Assembly (NCBI GenBank): GCA_902591645.1
Contig: CACJBM010000013.1
Location: forward strand, 1 to 33,604
Reading direction: 5' to 3'
DNA: 33,604 nt
Source of the DNA: an uncultured Verrucomicrobiota bacterium
GTDB lineage: Bacteria > Verrucomicrobiota > Verrucomicrobiae > Verrucomicrobiales > DEV007
In this document: piece after piece, positions 16,595-24,941 of the stretch
Layout: every line of letters starts with the position of its first letter
Position numbering within the stretch: the stretch's first letter is position 1
Notes under the pieces: model-generated
What the model was told of the DNA's origin: nothing
Databases searched by the model: none
What the model saw: only the letters and a program-made list of their open reading frames with translations
Translations under genes and position numbers: made by a program

Positions 16595-18172
16595 TTATTT
16601 GTATTGTAATTCCTTAAAGCCTATCTGAACAGAACCCACATCTTCATTGTCAATTGAATAGGCGGTGTAAGTTGCTGTTGGGTTCTCTTTAGTGAAATCA
16701 AAGATCACTTCACCGAAACTTGGCTTTTTATTATATCCAAAAATGCACCCTTTAATAATTTTGTGAGTATGAATGTTTGTGAGCTTCGAACTCATAAATT
16801 CATAAATCGGATAACTGGAACCGAAATCATTGTTCTTCCAAGCGTCTGACCGGTGCCGATCCGCCGCCAAAACAAATATTCCACTGATTTTATTATTCTC
16901 GATAAAAGAAAAAATCTCCTTCCTCTCCTCCGAATAACCGTCCCAGGTATCTTTACTGCCCGGCTTGACTCCAGGAGTCATTGGAACTGATGAACAAATT
17001 ACTTTAAATTGCGCCTCAGAGCCTTTGAGTTTTCTTTTGAGCCATGCAAGCTGCACCGGCCCAAGCATCTGCCCCTCCGAAGGCTCTCTATAATAACGGG
17101 TATCCAAAAAAATAAATTCAACTCTCTGTCCAAATTTATGAGTGAAGTAACATCCAGGATGATTCCCCTCACCCCCATACTCCGGATTAGGCCACTGCAA
17201 TTTAAAATCGGACCATACCCGGGACTTCCATTTCGGCTCATTAACAGCCGCACCGCCATGACAGTCATTGGTTCCGAAATCATGATCGTCCCAGATGGCA
17301 TAGACTGGAACATGCGCAATTAATCTACGCCACTCCGGACGAGACTGTCGCCTGAAGTAACAATACTGACCAACTTCACGTATCTCCGGACGGTCAATAT
17401 AAACATTATCACCCAAGAGAAGAAGCGCATCAGGCTTATGACTCTTGATCGTCTCCCAAACGCGCTCGTATTTCGGGGTAAATCCTGAACCACCGCCAAA
17501 AATAATTTTTATTGTTTCCCCTCCTCCCCGCTTCTGGGTCCTGAAACCCGGCTCAATCCCAAGGTCAATTGCATGTTCATCCTGAAATATTTGATAATGA
17601 TAGAACGTATCTGGATCGAGCCCTTTAATCTCTATAGTTACAGTGTAATCATTTTTTGCTGAAGCCTTGGCCCGCTCAGCAGTGACCCCTTCGATCACAA
17701 CTTTGATCTCCGACTCCTCAGAGGCCCGGACCCAGATCTTAACCGAATCAGAGGTCAGGTCACCTATCATTGGGCCATGCACCAATCTCGGAGATGAGGA
17801 CTGCATGATTTTAAGGAACTCATCAGTACCAAGTAGCTCCCTATTCAAACTCCTCGGGCCCGCAATGAAACGTTCTATAGGCAAGCCCTCGGACATGGCT
17901 TTCTTTGCATAATTCAATGCCTCAGCTCCATCACCAGATCCACTATAGGCTAAAGCCAAGCAAAATAGAGTCTCCTCATCATGAGGCGCTTTCTTTAGAT
18001 ATGCCTTGAGCTCTGATATAGCAGATTGGAATTCCCCCATTCCTAACTTTGCCATAATTGGACGATGGTATTTCTTGTATTGCCCAGGAAGATATTTGGA
18101 ATCTTTTTTCTGAGCCTGAGCAAACAGGGAATGAATCAAAATATATACAATTACCAAAGAAGATTTTATCAT
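16595..18172 (-). CDS. Secreted PhoD-like metallophosphoesterase with N-terminal TPR region
   Basis: This 525-residue protein has a signal peptide (about 1-20, cleaving near AQA) and a short tetratricopeptide-like region (about 38-100). A beta-sandwich of PhoD N-terminal type follows (about 130-215, VHGPMIGDLTSDSVKIWVRA). The PhoD/calcineurin-like catalytic domain comes last, with LLLGDNVY (251-258), WDDHD (294-298) and AADRHR (436-441) as metal-binding motifs. PhoD-type enzymes hydrolyse phosphate mono- or diesters outside the cytoplasm using Fe/Ca. The gene precedes the repeat-module gene on the same strand with an 81-bp gap. Phosphate control is possible but no Pho box was recognised. The substrate is not determined. 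Confidence 0.85.
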   Translation of the reverse strand: MIKSSLVIVYILIHSLFAQAQKKDSKYLPGQYKKYHRPIMAKLGMGEFQSAISELKAYLKKAPHDEETLFCLALAYSGSGDGAEALNYAKKAMSEGLPIERFIAGPRSLNRELLGTDEFLKIMQSSSPRLVHGPMIGDLTSDSVKIWVRASEESEIKVVIEGVTAERAKASAKNDYTVTIEIKGLDPDTFYHYQIFQDEHAIDLGIEPGFRTQKRGGGETIKIIFGGGSGFTPKYERVWETIKSHKPDALLLLGDNVYIDRPEIREVGQYCYFRRQSRPEWRRLIAHVPVYAIWDDHDFGTNDCHGGAAVNEPKWKSRVWSDFKLQWPNPEYGGEGNHPGCYFTHKFGQRVEFIFLDTRYYREPSEGQMLGPVQLAWLKRKLKGSEAQFKVICSSVPMTPGVKPGSKDTWDGYSEERKEIFSFIENNKISGIFVLAADRHRSDAWKNNDFGSSYPIYEFMSSKLTNIHTHKIIKGCIFGYNKKPSFGEVIFDFTKENPTATYTAYSIDNEDVGSVQIGFKELQYK

Positions 18173-18259
18173 ATCCTAATTATTTTCATCGCAATATGAG
18201 CAGACATTAGAGGAAATAAACAGTAAACTTATGATTAAAAACCTACATTGGCTTTTTAA
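18173..18259. promoter_or_regulatory. Divergent intergenic region, presumed two-way promoter
   Basis: These 87 bases separate the starts of the divergent PhoD-like gene (minus) and the lipoprotein hydrolase gene (plus), so both promoters should lie here. The stretch is AT-rich but I do not see a convincing pair of -35/-10 hexamers or an inverted-repeat operator. Confidence 0.4.
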
Positions 18260-19774
18260 ATGATTAGAAAGATCAAAACCGCCCTAACATTTAAAGTTCT
18301 TATCTTTGTCCTTATCACAACGATAACCCCGTCCTGCTCTCTTCCGTCAAGACATGCCAAGGCTTTCAATTCAAAACAAGAGTTAGAAGCAGCATTAATT
18401 GATTCACTCGCACCTCAAACAAAAAAAATCACCTCGCAAAAAAAAATCTCAAGTTCATTAGCCACTCTGATCGAATCAAAGTATCCGGCAATTTCTGAAA
18501 CGCATCTTCAATGGATAGGCAGGAAGGAAATCGACCCAATGAGTTTTGATCATGTTGTGCGCTCTAATGCCGTCATCCGCACTAACTGGTCACAGAAATG
18601 GTACCAATCAGAAGGATCAGGAACGCCTCTGATATTATTGAAGAAAACCAAGGACAACCGATTCATTAACGAAATCGGTGAAACTTTACCTGTAACCGCA
18701 GTAGTAAAATCCACAAAAAAAAATCCCAAGATCTTACTTTATGACCTACTAGATCCCAAAAATGATCAGACTAAAGTTCCTAAAATTGCCCGAGACTACA
18801 CTGCGCCCATCAATTACCTCACTAGGCGAACAAAACTCATTCCAAAGGTCCTGGCAATTATCAATGCTAACCGATACATGAACAGGATAGGACTCCATAG
18901 GATGACTCCCTATGACCCTAATAAAATACCGGTAATCCTCATACACGGCTTTAAAGCAAATCCTCGAGCCTGGGTAAATCTAATTAATAAACTACAGGCA
19001 GATCCTGAAATCAGAAACTACTATCAGTTCTGGACCTTTTCATATCCTACAGGAATTCCTTTGCACTATTCGGCAATGCGGTTGCGCAAAGAATTGCAGG
19101 CAATGCAAAAAAAATATGACCCTAATGGTAAAAATCCCAATCTACAGAAAATAGTCTTGGTCGGCCACAGCATGGGAGGAATCCTTTCCCGACTTATGGT
19201 CTCAAAAAACAATAAAGAGTTACCGCCTTGGATGCCTAAGCCAATTAATAATCCAGAATTACCGTACAAGCAAAAGGATCTAGCCACTGATATGTTTATC
19301 TTTGAGCCTCAGGAATACATTGGAAGAGTCATATTCATTGCGACCCCTCACCGAGGAACCAAAATCGCTTCTTTGAAAATTTCAAGAATGATTAATTCGA
19401 TTATTCGAATCCCCATCGAAATACAAAATTCGTTACTCAGCGGGTTGCGTCTCAATCCTGACATCCCGTTCGAAGAGGCAACCGCATTAATGAAACTCAA
19501 AAGTATAGATAACGTTAATCCTAATTCTTATCTTATCCGCTCAATGCAATCAGAACCAATCTCAACAAGAGTTCCTTTCCACAGCATCATTGGGATTGGT
19601 AAGTTCAAAAGTAAAAAACCTCTAACCGAAACGACTGATCTTGTTGTAAGCTATCAGAGCGCTCATCTTAAGAACGCCATATCCGAACTGAAAGTGCGAG
19701 CATGGCATGACCTACATAAGTATGATGAAACAATCACAGAAGTAGGTAAAATTCTCAAACAACACAAAAATTAA
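18260..19774 (+). CDS. Lipoprotein alpha/beta hydrolase (lipase/esterase-like)
   Basis: This 504-residue protein has a lipoprotein signal ending TPSC (Cys26), so it is probably anchored in the envelope. It has the alpha/beta hydrolase hallmark VILIHGF (oxyanion region, 225-231) and the nucleophile elbow GHSMGG (302-307, Ser304). A later His (for example in RAWHDLHKY) could complete the triad. It resembles PGAP1-like or lipase-type hydrolases that act on acyl esters. It starts an operon with a phospholipase D-like gene (12 bp downstream) and an acyltransferase gene, so lipid or phospholipid acyl chains are the likely substrates; this is inference. Confidence 0.82.
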   Translation: MIRKIKTALTFKVLIFVLITTITPSCSLPSRHAKAFNSKQELEAALIDSLAPQTKKITSQKKISSSLATLIESKYPAISETHLQWIGRKEIDPMSFDHVVRSNAVIRTNWSQKWYQSEGSGTPLILLKKTKDNRFINEIGETLPVTAVVKSTKKNPKILLYDLLDPKNDQTKVPKIARDYTAPINYLTRRTKLIPKVLAIINANRYMNRIGLHRMTPYDPNKIPVILIHGFKANPRAWVNLINKLQADPEIRNYYQFWTFSYPTGIPLHYSAMRLRKELQAMQKKYDPNGKNPNLQKIVLVGHSMGGILSRLMVSKNNKELPPWMPKPINNPELPYKQKDLATDMFIFEPQEYIGRVIFIATPHRGTKIASLKISRMINSIIRIPIEIQNSLLSGLRLNPDIPFEEATALMKLKSIDNVNPNSYLIRSMQSEPISTRVPFHSIIGIGKFKSKKPLTETTDLVVSYQSAHLKNAISELKVRAWHDLHKYDETITEVGKILKQHKN

Positions 19775-19786
19775 AGCATCCTCGAT

Positions 19787-20905
19787 ATGTTAAAAGGAAA
19801 GCTCTTACATAGCCCGGAAGAAATGGATGGCGCAAAAAAGACATTTGAAACGGTTCTTAAGCTAATCGATTCAGCCAAGGAAAGTATCAAGATCCATATG
19901 TACGTATGGCGATCAGATGAAATTGGCAACTGCATTGGAGATGCAATCTTCAGAGCCGCAGAACGAGGAGTGGAAATAAATATCACCAAGGATCGGTCTG
20001 CAATGATGTATGAAAGGATCGAAATGAACCGGAAATCTTATCTGCCCTGTAAGCCAAGCAAATTAAGAGGCCTATGGTGGAAACTAATTGCTCCAACGTT
20101 CCCTGATACTTTCATTAAAGATCAATTCGTCAATGGAGCAGGTCAAAAACTAATTAATCATACCAATGTTAAGATTGAGTGGATTGAAGGGATTCATACC
20201 CATCAGAAATATTACCTCATTGACAAAAAACACCTAATCACAGGCAGCATCAACATCGAGGACCGGCACCGAAAATATTTTGATTACATGGTGCATCTGG
20301 AACAGAACAATCTAGAAGAACATTTTCACCAAAGAGAATCAGGCCAGACTCCTTTCAATCTAGACAGGGAAATTGAATATATTTTTAACCAGCCAATGAA
20401 TGGTGCGGCCCGTTTCGAAATTAAACCCTTGTTAATCAGATTATTGAAGGAAGCTAAGAAGGAAGTCTACATCGAGGCCGCTTACATTGGAGACCATGAC
20501 ATTGAAGATGCCCTGAAGGAAGCCGCAACCCGCAATGTAAAGGTTAGTATGTTGCTCTCTAAAAAAGCGAACATAGGCAACGACAACAACTATAAACGGG
20601 CTGAGAAAATCATGGACTCAGGATCTGCCCGTATATTTCTTACGCCTAAGATGATACATTCAAAAATGGTCGCTGTGGATAGAAAAATAATTTTTAGCGG
20701 TTCAGCAAATCTATCCATATTCTCAATGTGCAACTCAGGAGAATTGAATCTAATCATCAAAGAACCGAATTTGGTAAAAGATTTCCTCAACGTTGCTGAT
20801 TACAGAAAATCCGTCAGCGAAGAAGTTACAGACCCTAAAATACTGGCAAACTACAATCGAAAAATTGCATTCTTACAAGAATTACACCAAAAACTAAAAC
20901 TGTGA
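19787..20905 (+). CDS. Phospholipase D-like protein (cardiolipin synthase-type)
   Basis: This 372-residue protein has two HKD catalytic motifs: HQKYYLID (139-146) followed by GSIN, and HSKMVAVD (291-298) followed by GSANLS. This two-motif arrangement is typical of bacterial cardiolipin synthases and phosphatidyltransferases. It lacks the N-terminal membrane segments of ClsA, so it is nearer to the ClsB/ClsC layout. The reaction would transfer a phosphatidyl group from phosphatidylglycerol or phosphatidylethanolamine to glycerol-type acceptors. It lies between a hydrolase gene and an acyltransferase gene. Confidence 0.85.
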   Translation: MLKGKLLHSPEEMDGAKKTFETVLKLIDSAKESIKIHMYVWRSDEIGNCIGDAIFRAAERGVEINITKDRSAMMYERIEMNRKSYLPCKPSKLRGLWWKLIAPTFPDTFIKDQFVNGAGQKLINHTNVKIEWIEGIHTHQKYYLIDKKHLITGSINIEDRHRKYFDYMVHLEQNNLEEHFHQRESGQTPFNLDREIEYIFNQPMNGAARFEIKPLLIRLLKEAKKEVYIEAAYIGDHDIEDALKEAATRNVKVSMLLSKKANIGNDNNYKRAEKIMDSGSARIFLTPKMIHSKMVAVDRKIIFSGSANLSIFSMCNSGELNLIIKEPNLVKDFLNVADYRKSVSEEVTDPKILANYNRKIAFLQELHQKLKL

Positions 20906-20935
20906 CTTCATATAAACAATAAACTCAAAAGAACT

Positions 20936-22177
20936 ATGCTCGAGTTTAGTGATCTTCCTTATCAATTTGTCCCTCCAAAACCAAATAATTTAATCATTGG
21001 TTTGGGAAGGTTAGTGAATCGTTTCATCGGGCTGAAGTGTCGAAACCACCGACTAAAAGAAATCAATGTTGATGGGTTAAAGGAATTTCAGAAAATAGCT
21101 GAGGAGCGTAATGCCAGATTCATTATTCTTCCCAATCATCCGACCCACAGCGATCCTCAGGTAATTAATGAAATCTGTAGAAGAATGGATAAGAAACCAT
21201 CCTTCATGGCTGCTTATGATGTCTTTGCCAGAAGCAAATTTATTTCTTGGTTCATGCAGAGGACAGGAGCGTTCAGTGTTGACCGTGAAGGGAGTGACAG
21301 GAAGGCCATGAAATGTGCCACTCAAATACTTGAAAAAGGTCAATATCCGCTAGTTATTTTTCCAGAAGGGAATGTTTACTTCTGTAATGACCGCGTGACC
21401 CCTTTCGCTGAAGGAGCAGCTTACATAGGGCTTAAGGCTCAACATAAATTGGGCGAAAATACTCCAGTCTATGCCGTTCCAATATCCTTAAAGTACACCT
21501 TTACTGAAGACGTTCGCGAAAGTGTCATTTCTAACCTTGATGAAATAGCTAAGAAGTTTAGCACTTCACTATCCTCCGAAAAACCAATCATAGAAGAGGT
21601 TACCCGCGTCAGTATCCTTACTCTCTCCGAGTTCCTACAAAAACACGACTACAGCCTCCCCGAAAACAATACCAATGTGGATAATCTCATAAATGACGCT
21701 GTAGAACCAATCATTATAAAGCTAGAAGAAGAAATCGGAATCACAGTAAAGAAAGAGCAAAATCTAGTATCCAGAATAAGAACTATCCGCTCTAAAATTC
21801 ATTCCATAAGAATAGATATTGAAAAACAAAAAGAACATTCCCATGCAGCCGATCTAGCCGATGAAGCAATGTTAGCCCTACGAATACTCGGATATTCTGG
21901 AGGGTACGCCAGTAATAGTCCTAGCCTTGATAGGATAGCAGAAACCATCGCCCGTCTCTGTGAGGACATTCATTCAAAAGGATCTCCTCCGGTCGGCCAA
22001 AGAAAGGTATTCGCAAAAATATGCCAACCAATTGATTTAAGACAATATGTTACTCCTAATGAAAAGATTTCAAAAGACGCGATTATTAAACTGACTGAGA
22101 AATTTGAAAAAAGTGTTCAGGATGGAATCAATGAATCCAATGCAAAGAACGATAGCCATGGAAGCAAATCATTTTAA
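20936..22177 (+). CDS. PlsC-like glycerolipid acyltransferase
   Basis: This 413-residue protein has the acyltransferase motif NHPTHSDP (His68 to Asp73, the HX4D catalytic pair) and the FPEGN motif (142-146) that binds the acceptor phosphate. The catalytic domain of about 220 residues is followed by a long charged, helical C-terminal part (about 230-413) rich in Lys and Glu, so it is longer than typical PlsC (about 240 residues). It should acylate a lysophospholipid or glycerol-3-phosphate-type acceptor. It is 30 bp after the phospholipase D-like gene, in the same direction. No membrane segment is obvious. Confidence 0.84.
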   Translation: MLEFSDLPYQFVPPKPNNLIIGLGRLVNRFIGLKCRNHRLKEINVDGLKEFQKIAEERNARFIILPNHPTHSDPQVINEICRRMDKKPSFMAAYDVFARSKFISWFMQRTGAFSVDREGSDRKAMKCATQILEKGQYPLVIFPEGNVYFCNDRVTPFAEGAAYIGLKAQHKLGENTPVYAVPISLKYTFTEDVRESVISNLDEIAKKFSTSLSSEKPIIEEVTRVSILTLSEFLQKHDYSLPENNTNVDNLINDAVEPIIIKLEEEIGITVKKEQNLVSRIRTIRSKIHSIRIDIEKQKEHSHAADLADEAMLALRILGYSGGYASNSPSLDRIAETIARLCEDIHSKGSPPVGQRKVFAKICQPIDLRQYVTPNEKISKDAIIKLTEKFEKSVQDGINESNAKNDSHGSKSF

Positions 22178-22229
22178 TATTTACAAGATATGAAGAGGGT
22201 CAGCTAATAAAGTACACTTGATAAAAGAG

Positions 22230-22700
22230 ATGATCGTTCGTCACATTTATTTAGCTGAAAAGCATAACTTCTATGGCCACCACGGTAAAGAGCCAAGCAA
22301 TTATCCGATGATTGAGCTTGGTGAAGCAAAATGCGAAAAAGGCATGGGGATCATTGGGGATCGTTTCTACAATTATAAACCTGACTACAAGGGACAGATT
22401 ACTTTTTTCTCTTGGGAAGTATACGAAGACATTTGCAGAATGTTTAAACTGGAAGGTTTGTGCCCCTCTATTTTTCGAAGAAATGTCATTGTAAGCGAAG
22501 TGGATCTGAACTCGTTAATTGGGGAAACCTTCACTGTTCAGGGAATTGACTTTCTTGGCACTCAAGAAGCTGCACCCTGTTACTGGATGAATGGAGCAGT
22601 TGCACCTGGTGCCGAAGATGCAATGAAGGGCCGCGGAGGATTGAGAGCAAAAATACTAACGAGTGGAACCCTAAAAAAAGACAATAGATCAATCGAGTGA
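22230..22700 (+). CDS. MOSC-domain protein
   Basis: ATG 22230 is preferred over the in-frame TTG at 22218 because the N-terminus then reads MIVRHIYLAEKHNFYGHHG, the usual beginning of this MOSC family. The protein of 156 residues has GDRFYNYKPDYKGQITFF and a Cys in the segment QEAAPCYWMN, the conserved cysteine thought to bind sulphur or the molybdenum cofactor in MOSC proteins. It probably handles sulphur or cofactor transfer. Its stop overlaps the GTG start of mobA (GTGA at 22697-22700), suggesting translational coupling, and the context is molybdenum cofactor maturation. Confidence 0.86.
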   Translation: MIVRHIYLAEKHNFYGHHGKEPSNYPMIELGEAKCEKGMGIIGDRFYNYKPDYKGQITFFSWEVYEDICRMFKLEGLCPSIFRRNVIVSEVDLNSLIGETFTVQGIDFLGTQEAAPCYWMNGAVAPGAEDAMKGRGGLRAKILTSGTLKKDNRSIE

Positions 22701-23254
22701 ACTCACCTTTCGCAGCAGCCATTATGGCTGGAGGCCGTTCAGAACGGTTTGGTACTGATAAGGCTTTTTATCAGATAGATGGGGTTCCCTTATGGCGCCA
22801 TCAAATTCATAAAATTGAACAATTAATGCCTTCAGAAATAATCATATCGGCAAATAATAAACAGTATTTTGATACGACTCATAAAGTAATCATAGACACC
22901 GAACCTAACAGAGGACCTATCGGAGCCCTGATAGACTGCTTAAATTCGACAAAGATAGAAAGAGTACTTATTTTAGCCGTTGATATGCCTAAAATGCCCA
23001 TAAGCTTTTTAGGTGAACTCGTATGTTCTGGCTGCGGATCAGTGCCAATCCATGAAAATGGAATGACCGAACCTCTAGCGGCAGTTTATCCGAAAGAAAT
23101 AATTCAACTGGCCAAAAATCAATACCTAGCAGGTTCTCTATCCATGCAGGAACTAGTAAAAAAAGCAATTAAAGAAGGCCTTTTGAATACTCGTAAAATT
23201 ACTGAGCCGGAAATAGAATTTTTTGCTAACATGAATTATCCTCCAGAAACCTGA
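22697..23254 (+). CDS. mobA: Molybdenum cofactor guanylyltransferase
   Basis: This 185-residue protein begins with GTG 22697, overlapping the previous stop by 4 bases. It has the nucleotidyltransferase P-loop-like AGGRSERFGTDKA (residues 11-23) and AVDMPKM, typical of MobA. It links GMP to molybdopterin to form the guanine-dinucleotide cofactor used by DMSO reductase-family enzymes such as formate dehydrogenase. The protein is close to the usual MobA length. The fdhD gene follows after 3 bp, reinforcing a formate dehydrogenase role. Confidence 0.9.
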   Translation: MNSPFAAAIMAGGRSERFGTDKAFYQIDGVPLWRHQIHKIEQLMPSEIIISANNKQYFDTTHKVIIDTEPNRGPIGALIDCLNSTKIERVLILAVDMPKMPISFLGELVCSGCGSVPIHENGMTEPLAAVYPKEIIQLAKNQYLAGSLSMQELVKKAIKEGLLNTRKITEPEIEFFANMNYPPET

Positions 23255-23257
23255 CAC

Positions 23258-24070
23258 GTGACCGATTCATCAAAACTATTCAACATTAAAAAAAGCTGTT
23301 CAGGTTCTGTTTCAAGTGTTGATGACTTCGTTGCCATTGAAGAACCTTTAGAGATTCGAGTCGAAGAAAAAAATGTAGCAATTGTCATGCGAACGCCCGG
23401 CCATGACCGTGAACTTGCTGCAGGATTCCTCCTCAGCGAAGGAATCATAAAAAGTAGACATGACGTATTTGAAATATCCGAATGCGAAAGCCTCAACACA
23501 AATGGTTCCGGAAAAGGTAATTTTGTGAGTGTCCTATTATCTAAAGAGGTTCAATTTGAGTTTGAGGACCTTACTCGCCATGTATTCACTTCATCGAGTT
23601 GTGGAGTCTGCGGCAAAGCCACAATTGAATCTGTAATGATTGATTTCCCAAAAATCGAAGGTGAAAGTCAAATATGCTCGTCAAAAATCGTAAGTTATCC
23701 GGACAAATTATCCGCGGCACAGACAACATTTAAAAAGACCGGCGGGTTACATGCCAGTGCCCTCTTCAATCCTGACGGAGAAATAGTCGTCATCCGCGAA
23801 GATGTAGGAAGACACAACGCCCTCGATAAAGTTATAGGCTATGCGCTTCTCGAAAATCTCCTACCACTCTCAGATCATACTTTACTTCTCAGCGGAAGAA
23901 TATCTTTTGAATTGATGCAGAAATCTCTAGCTGCCGGAATTCCTACAGTTGCCGGAATCTCTGCGCCAAGCTCATTGGCAATTGAATTCGCTAAAAATTC
24001 GGGCCAAAACCTAATCGGATTTCTGAGAGACCACACCATGAACATTTACTCAGGAAATGTCACAGATTAA
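23258..24070 (+). CDS. fdhD: Formate dehydrogenase accessory sulphurtransferase
   Basis: This 270-residue FdhD has the RTPGHDRELAAGFLLSEGI segment (about 45-63). The conserved cysteine loop SSSCGVCG (Cys115 and Cys118) carries persulphide, and EDVGRHNALDKVIG and SGRISFELMQK follow. FdhD transfers sulphur from a cysteine desulphurase to the bis-MGD cofactor of formate dehydrogenase, which is required for activity. The gene starts with GTG 3 bp after mobA. The formate dehydrogenase gene is not in the window. Confidence 0.93.
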   Translation: MTDSSKLFNIKKSCSGSVSSVDDFVAIEEPLEIRVEEKNVAIVMRTPGHDRELAAGFLLSEGIIKSRHDVFEISECESLNTNGSGKGNFVSVLLSKEVQFEFEDLTRHVFTSSSCGVCGKATIESVMIDFPKIEGESQICSSKIVSYPDKLSAAQTTFKKTGGLHASALFNPDGEIVVIREDVGRHNALDKVIGYALLENLLPLSDHTLLLSGRISFELMQKSLAAGIPTVAGISAPSSLAIEFAKNSGQNLIGFLRDHTMNIYSGNVTD

Positions 24071-24105
24071 ATTCAGGACCGAGCTAATCTTTGGTTATAT
24101 TAAAT

Positions 24106-24939
24106 ATGATCAGTATCGAAGACTTTATTGAAGACATCGTAGGTAAGGCCATGCGCGGACTCAAAATGTCCGTTCAGGATTTGGCCGCAGATTCAGGCAC
24201 ATCATCTACATCAATTGCACAATTACTTGAGGGCGAAGTTGATGAAGCGACGATCACCTCAATCGCTCCACACCTGAATCTGGACCCTCAATCCTTAATT
24301 ATTGCTGGACGGAAATCCTGGTACCCAAAACCCGTCAATGTCACAGGGCTAGAAATGTACAACACCAAATGGGCAGACATGTACGTTAATTCTTACCTAG
24401 TTTGGGACAGCTCTAATGGCATAGCGACAGCATTTGATACTGGCGCCAATTCAAAGCAATTAATCGAAACAGTGCATTCAAATGATCTGGCCCTTGAATC
24501 CATATACTTAACTCATACTCACACTGATCACATTGCGGATCTTGCACGGCTCAAATCTAGTTTTCCATCCATCAGAATATACGTGAGTAAAAAAGAGCCC
24601 ATTAAGGAAGCTGAACTGATTGAAGATGAACACAATTTCTCGATTGGAAGCCTATCCGTTAGGTCTCATCTCACTTGGGGACATTCTAAAGGAGGGCTAA
24701 CTTACGTGATTAATGGCCTAGAAAGGCCAATCGCAATTGTCGGAGATGCGCTTTTTGCTGGATCAATGGGCGGAGGCGTGGTGTCATATGTGGACGCATT
24801 AAAAACAAACAGGAAATATATATTTACTCTACCTGATCATACTGTGATTTGTCCCGGACACGGGCCTATGACATCAATCGGAGAAGAGAAAAAAAATAAT
24901 CCCTTTTACCCAGAATTTAAAAAAAATAAACATACCTAA
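24106..24939 (+). CDS. Metallo-beta-lactamase-fold hydrolase with N-terminal helix-turn-helix region
   Basis: ATG 24106 is chosen over the in-frame TTG at 24091. Residues about 1-70 look like an XRE-type helix-turn-helix (SVQDLAADSGTSSTSIAQLL). The MBL-fold domain then has THTHTDH (the HxHxDH metal ligands), WGHSKGG, VGDALFAGS (bridging Asp) and PGHGP. This makes a complete binuclear zinc/iron site of the glyoxalase II type. It could be a thioester or lactone hydrolase with a regulatory or substrate-sensing HTH. The function of the HTH is inference, because the two domains could also form a single folding unit. It lies 35 bp after fdhD and 2 bp before the next gene. Confidence 0.78.
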   Translation: MISIEDFIEDIVGKAMRGLKMSVQDLAADSGTSSTSIAQLLEGEVDEATITSIAPHLNLDPQSLIIAGRKSWYPKPVNVTGLEMYNTKWADMYVNSYLVWDSSNGIATAFDTGANSKQLIETVHSNDLALESIYLTHTHTDHIADLARLKSSFPSIRIYVSKKEPIKEAELIEDEHNFSIGSLSVRSHLTWGHSKGGLTYVINGLERPIAIVGDALFAGSMGGGVVSYVDALKTNRKYIFTLPDHTVICPGHGPMTSIGEEKKNNPFYPEFKKNKHT

Positions 24940-24941
24940 TC

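Noticed and set aside
18714..18722. A9 tract in the lipoprotein hydrolase gene (and another at about 4377-4385) as phase-variation sites
   Set aside because: A-runs of this length are common by chance in an AT-rich genome and encode Lys-rich stretches; no functional hint as with the G9 tract.
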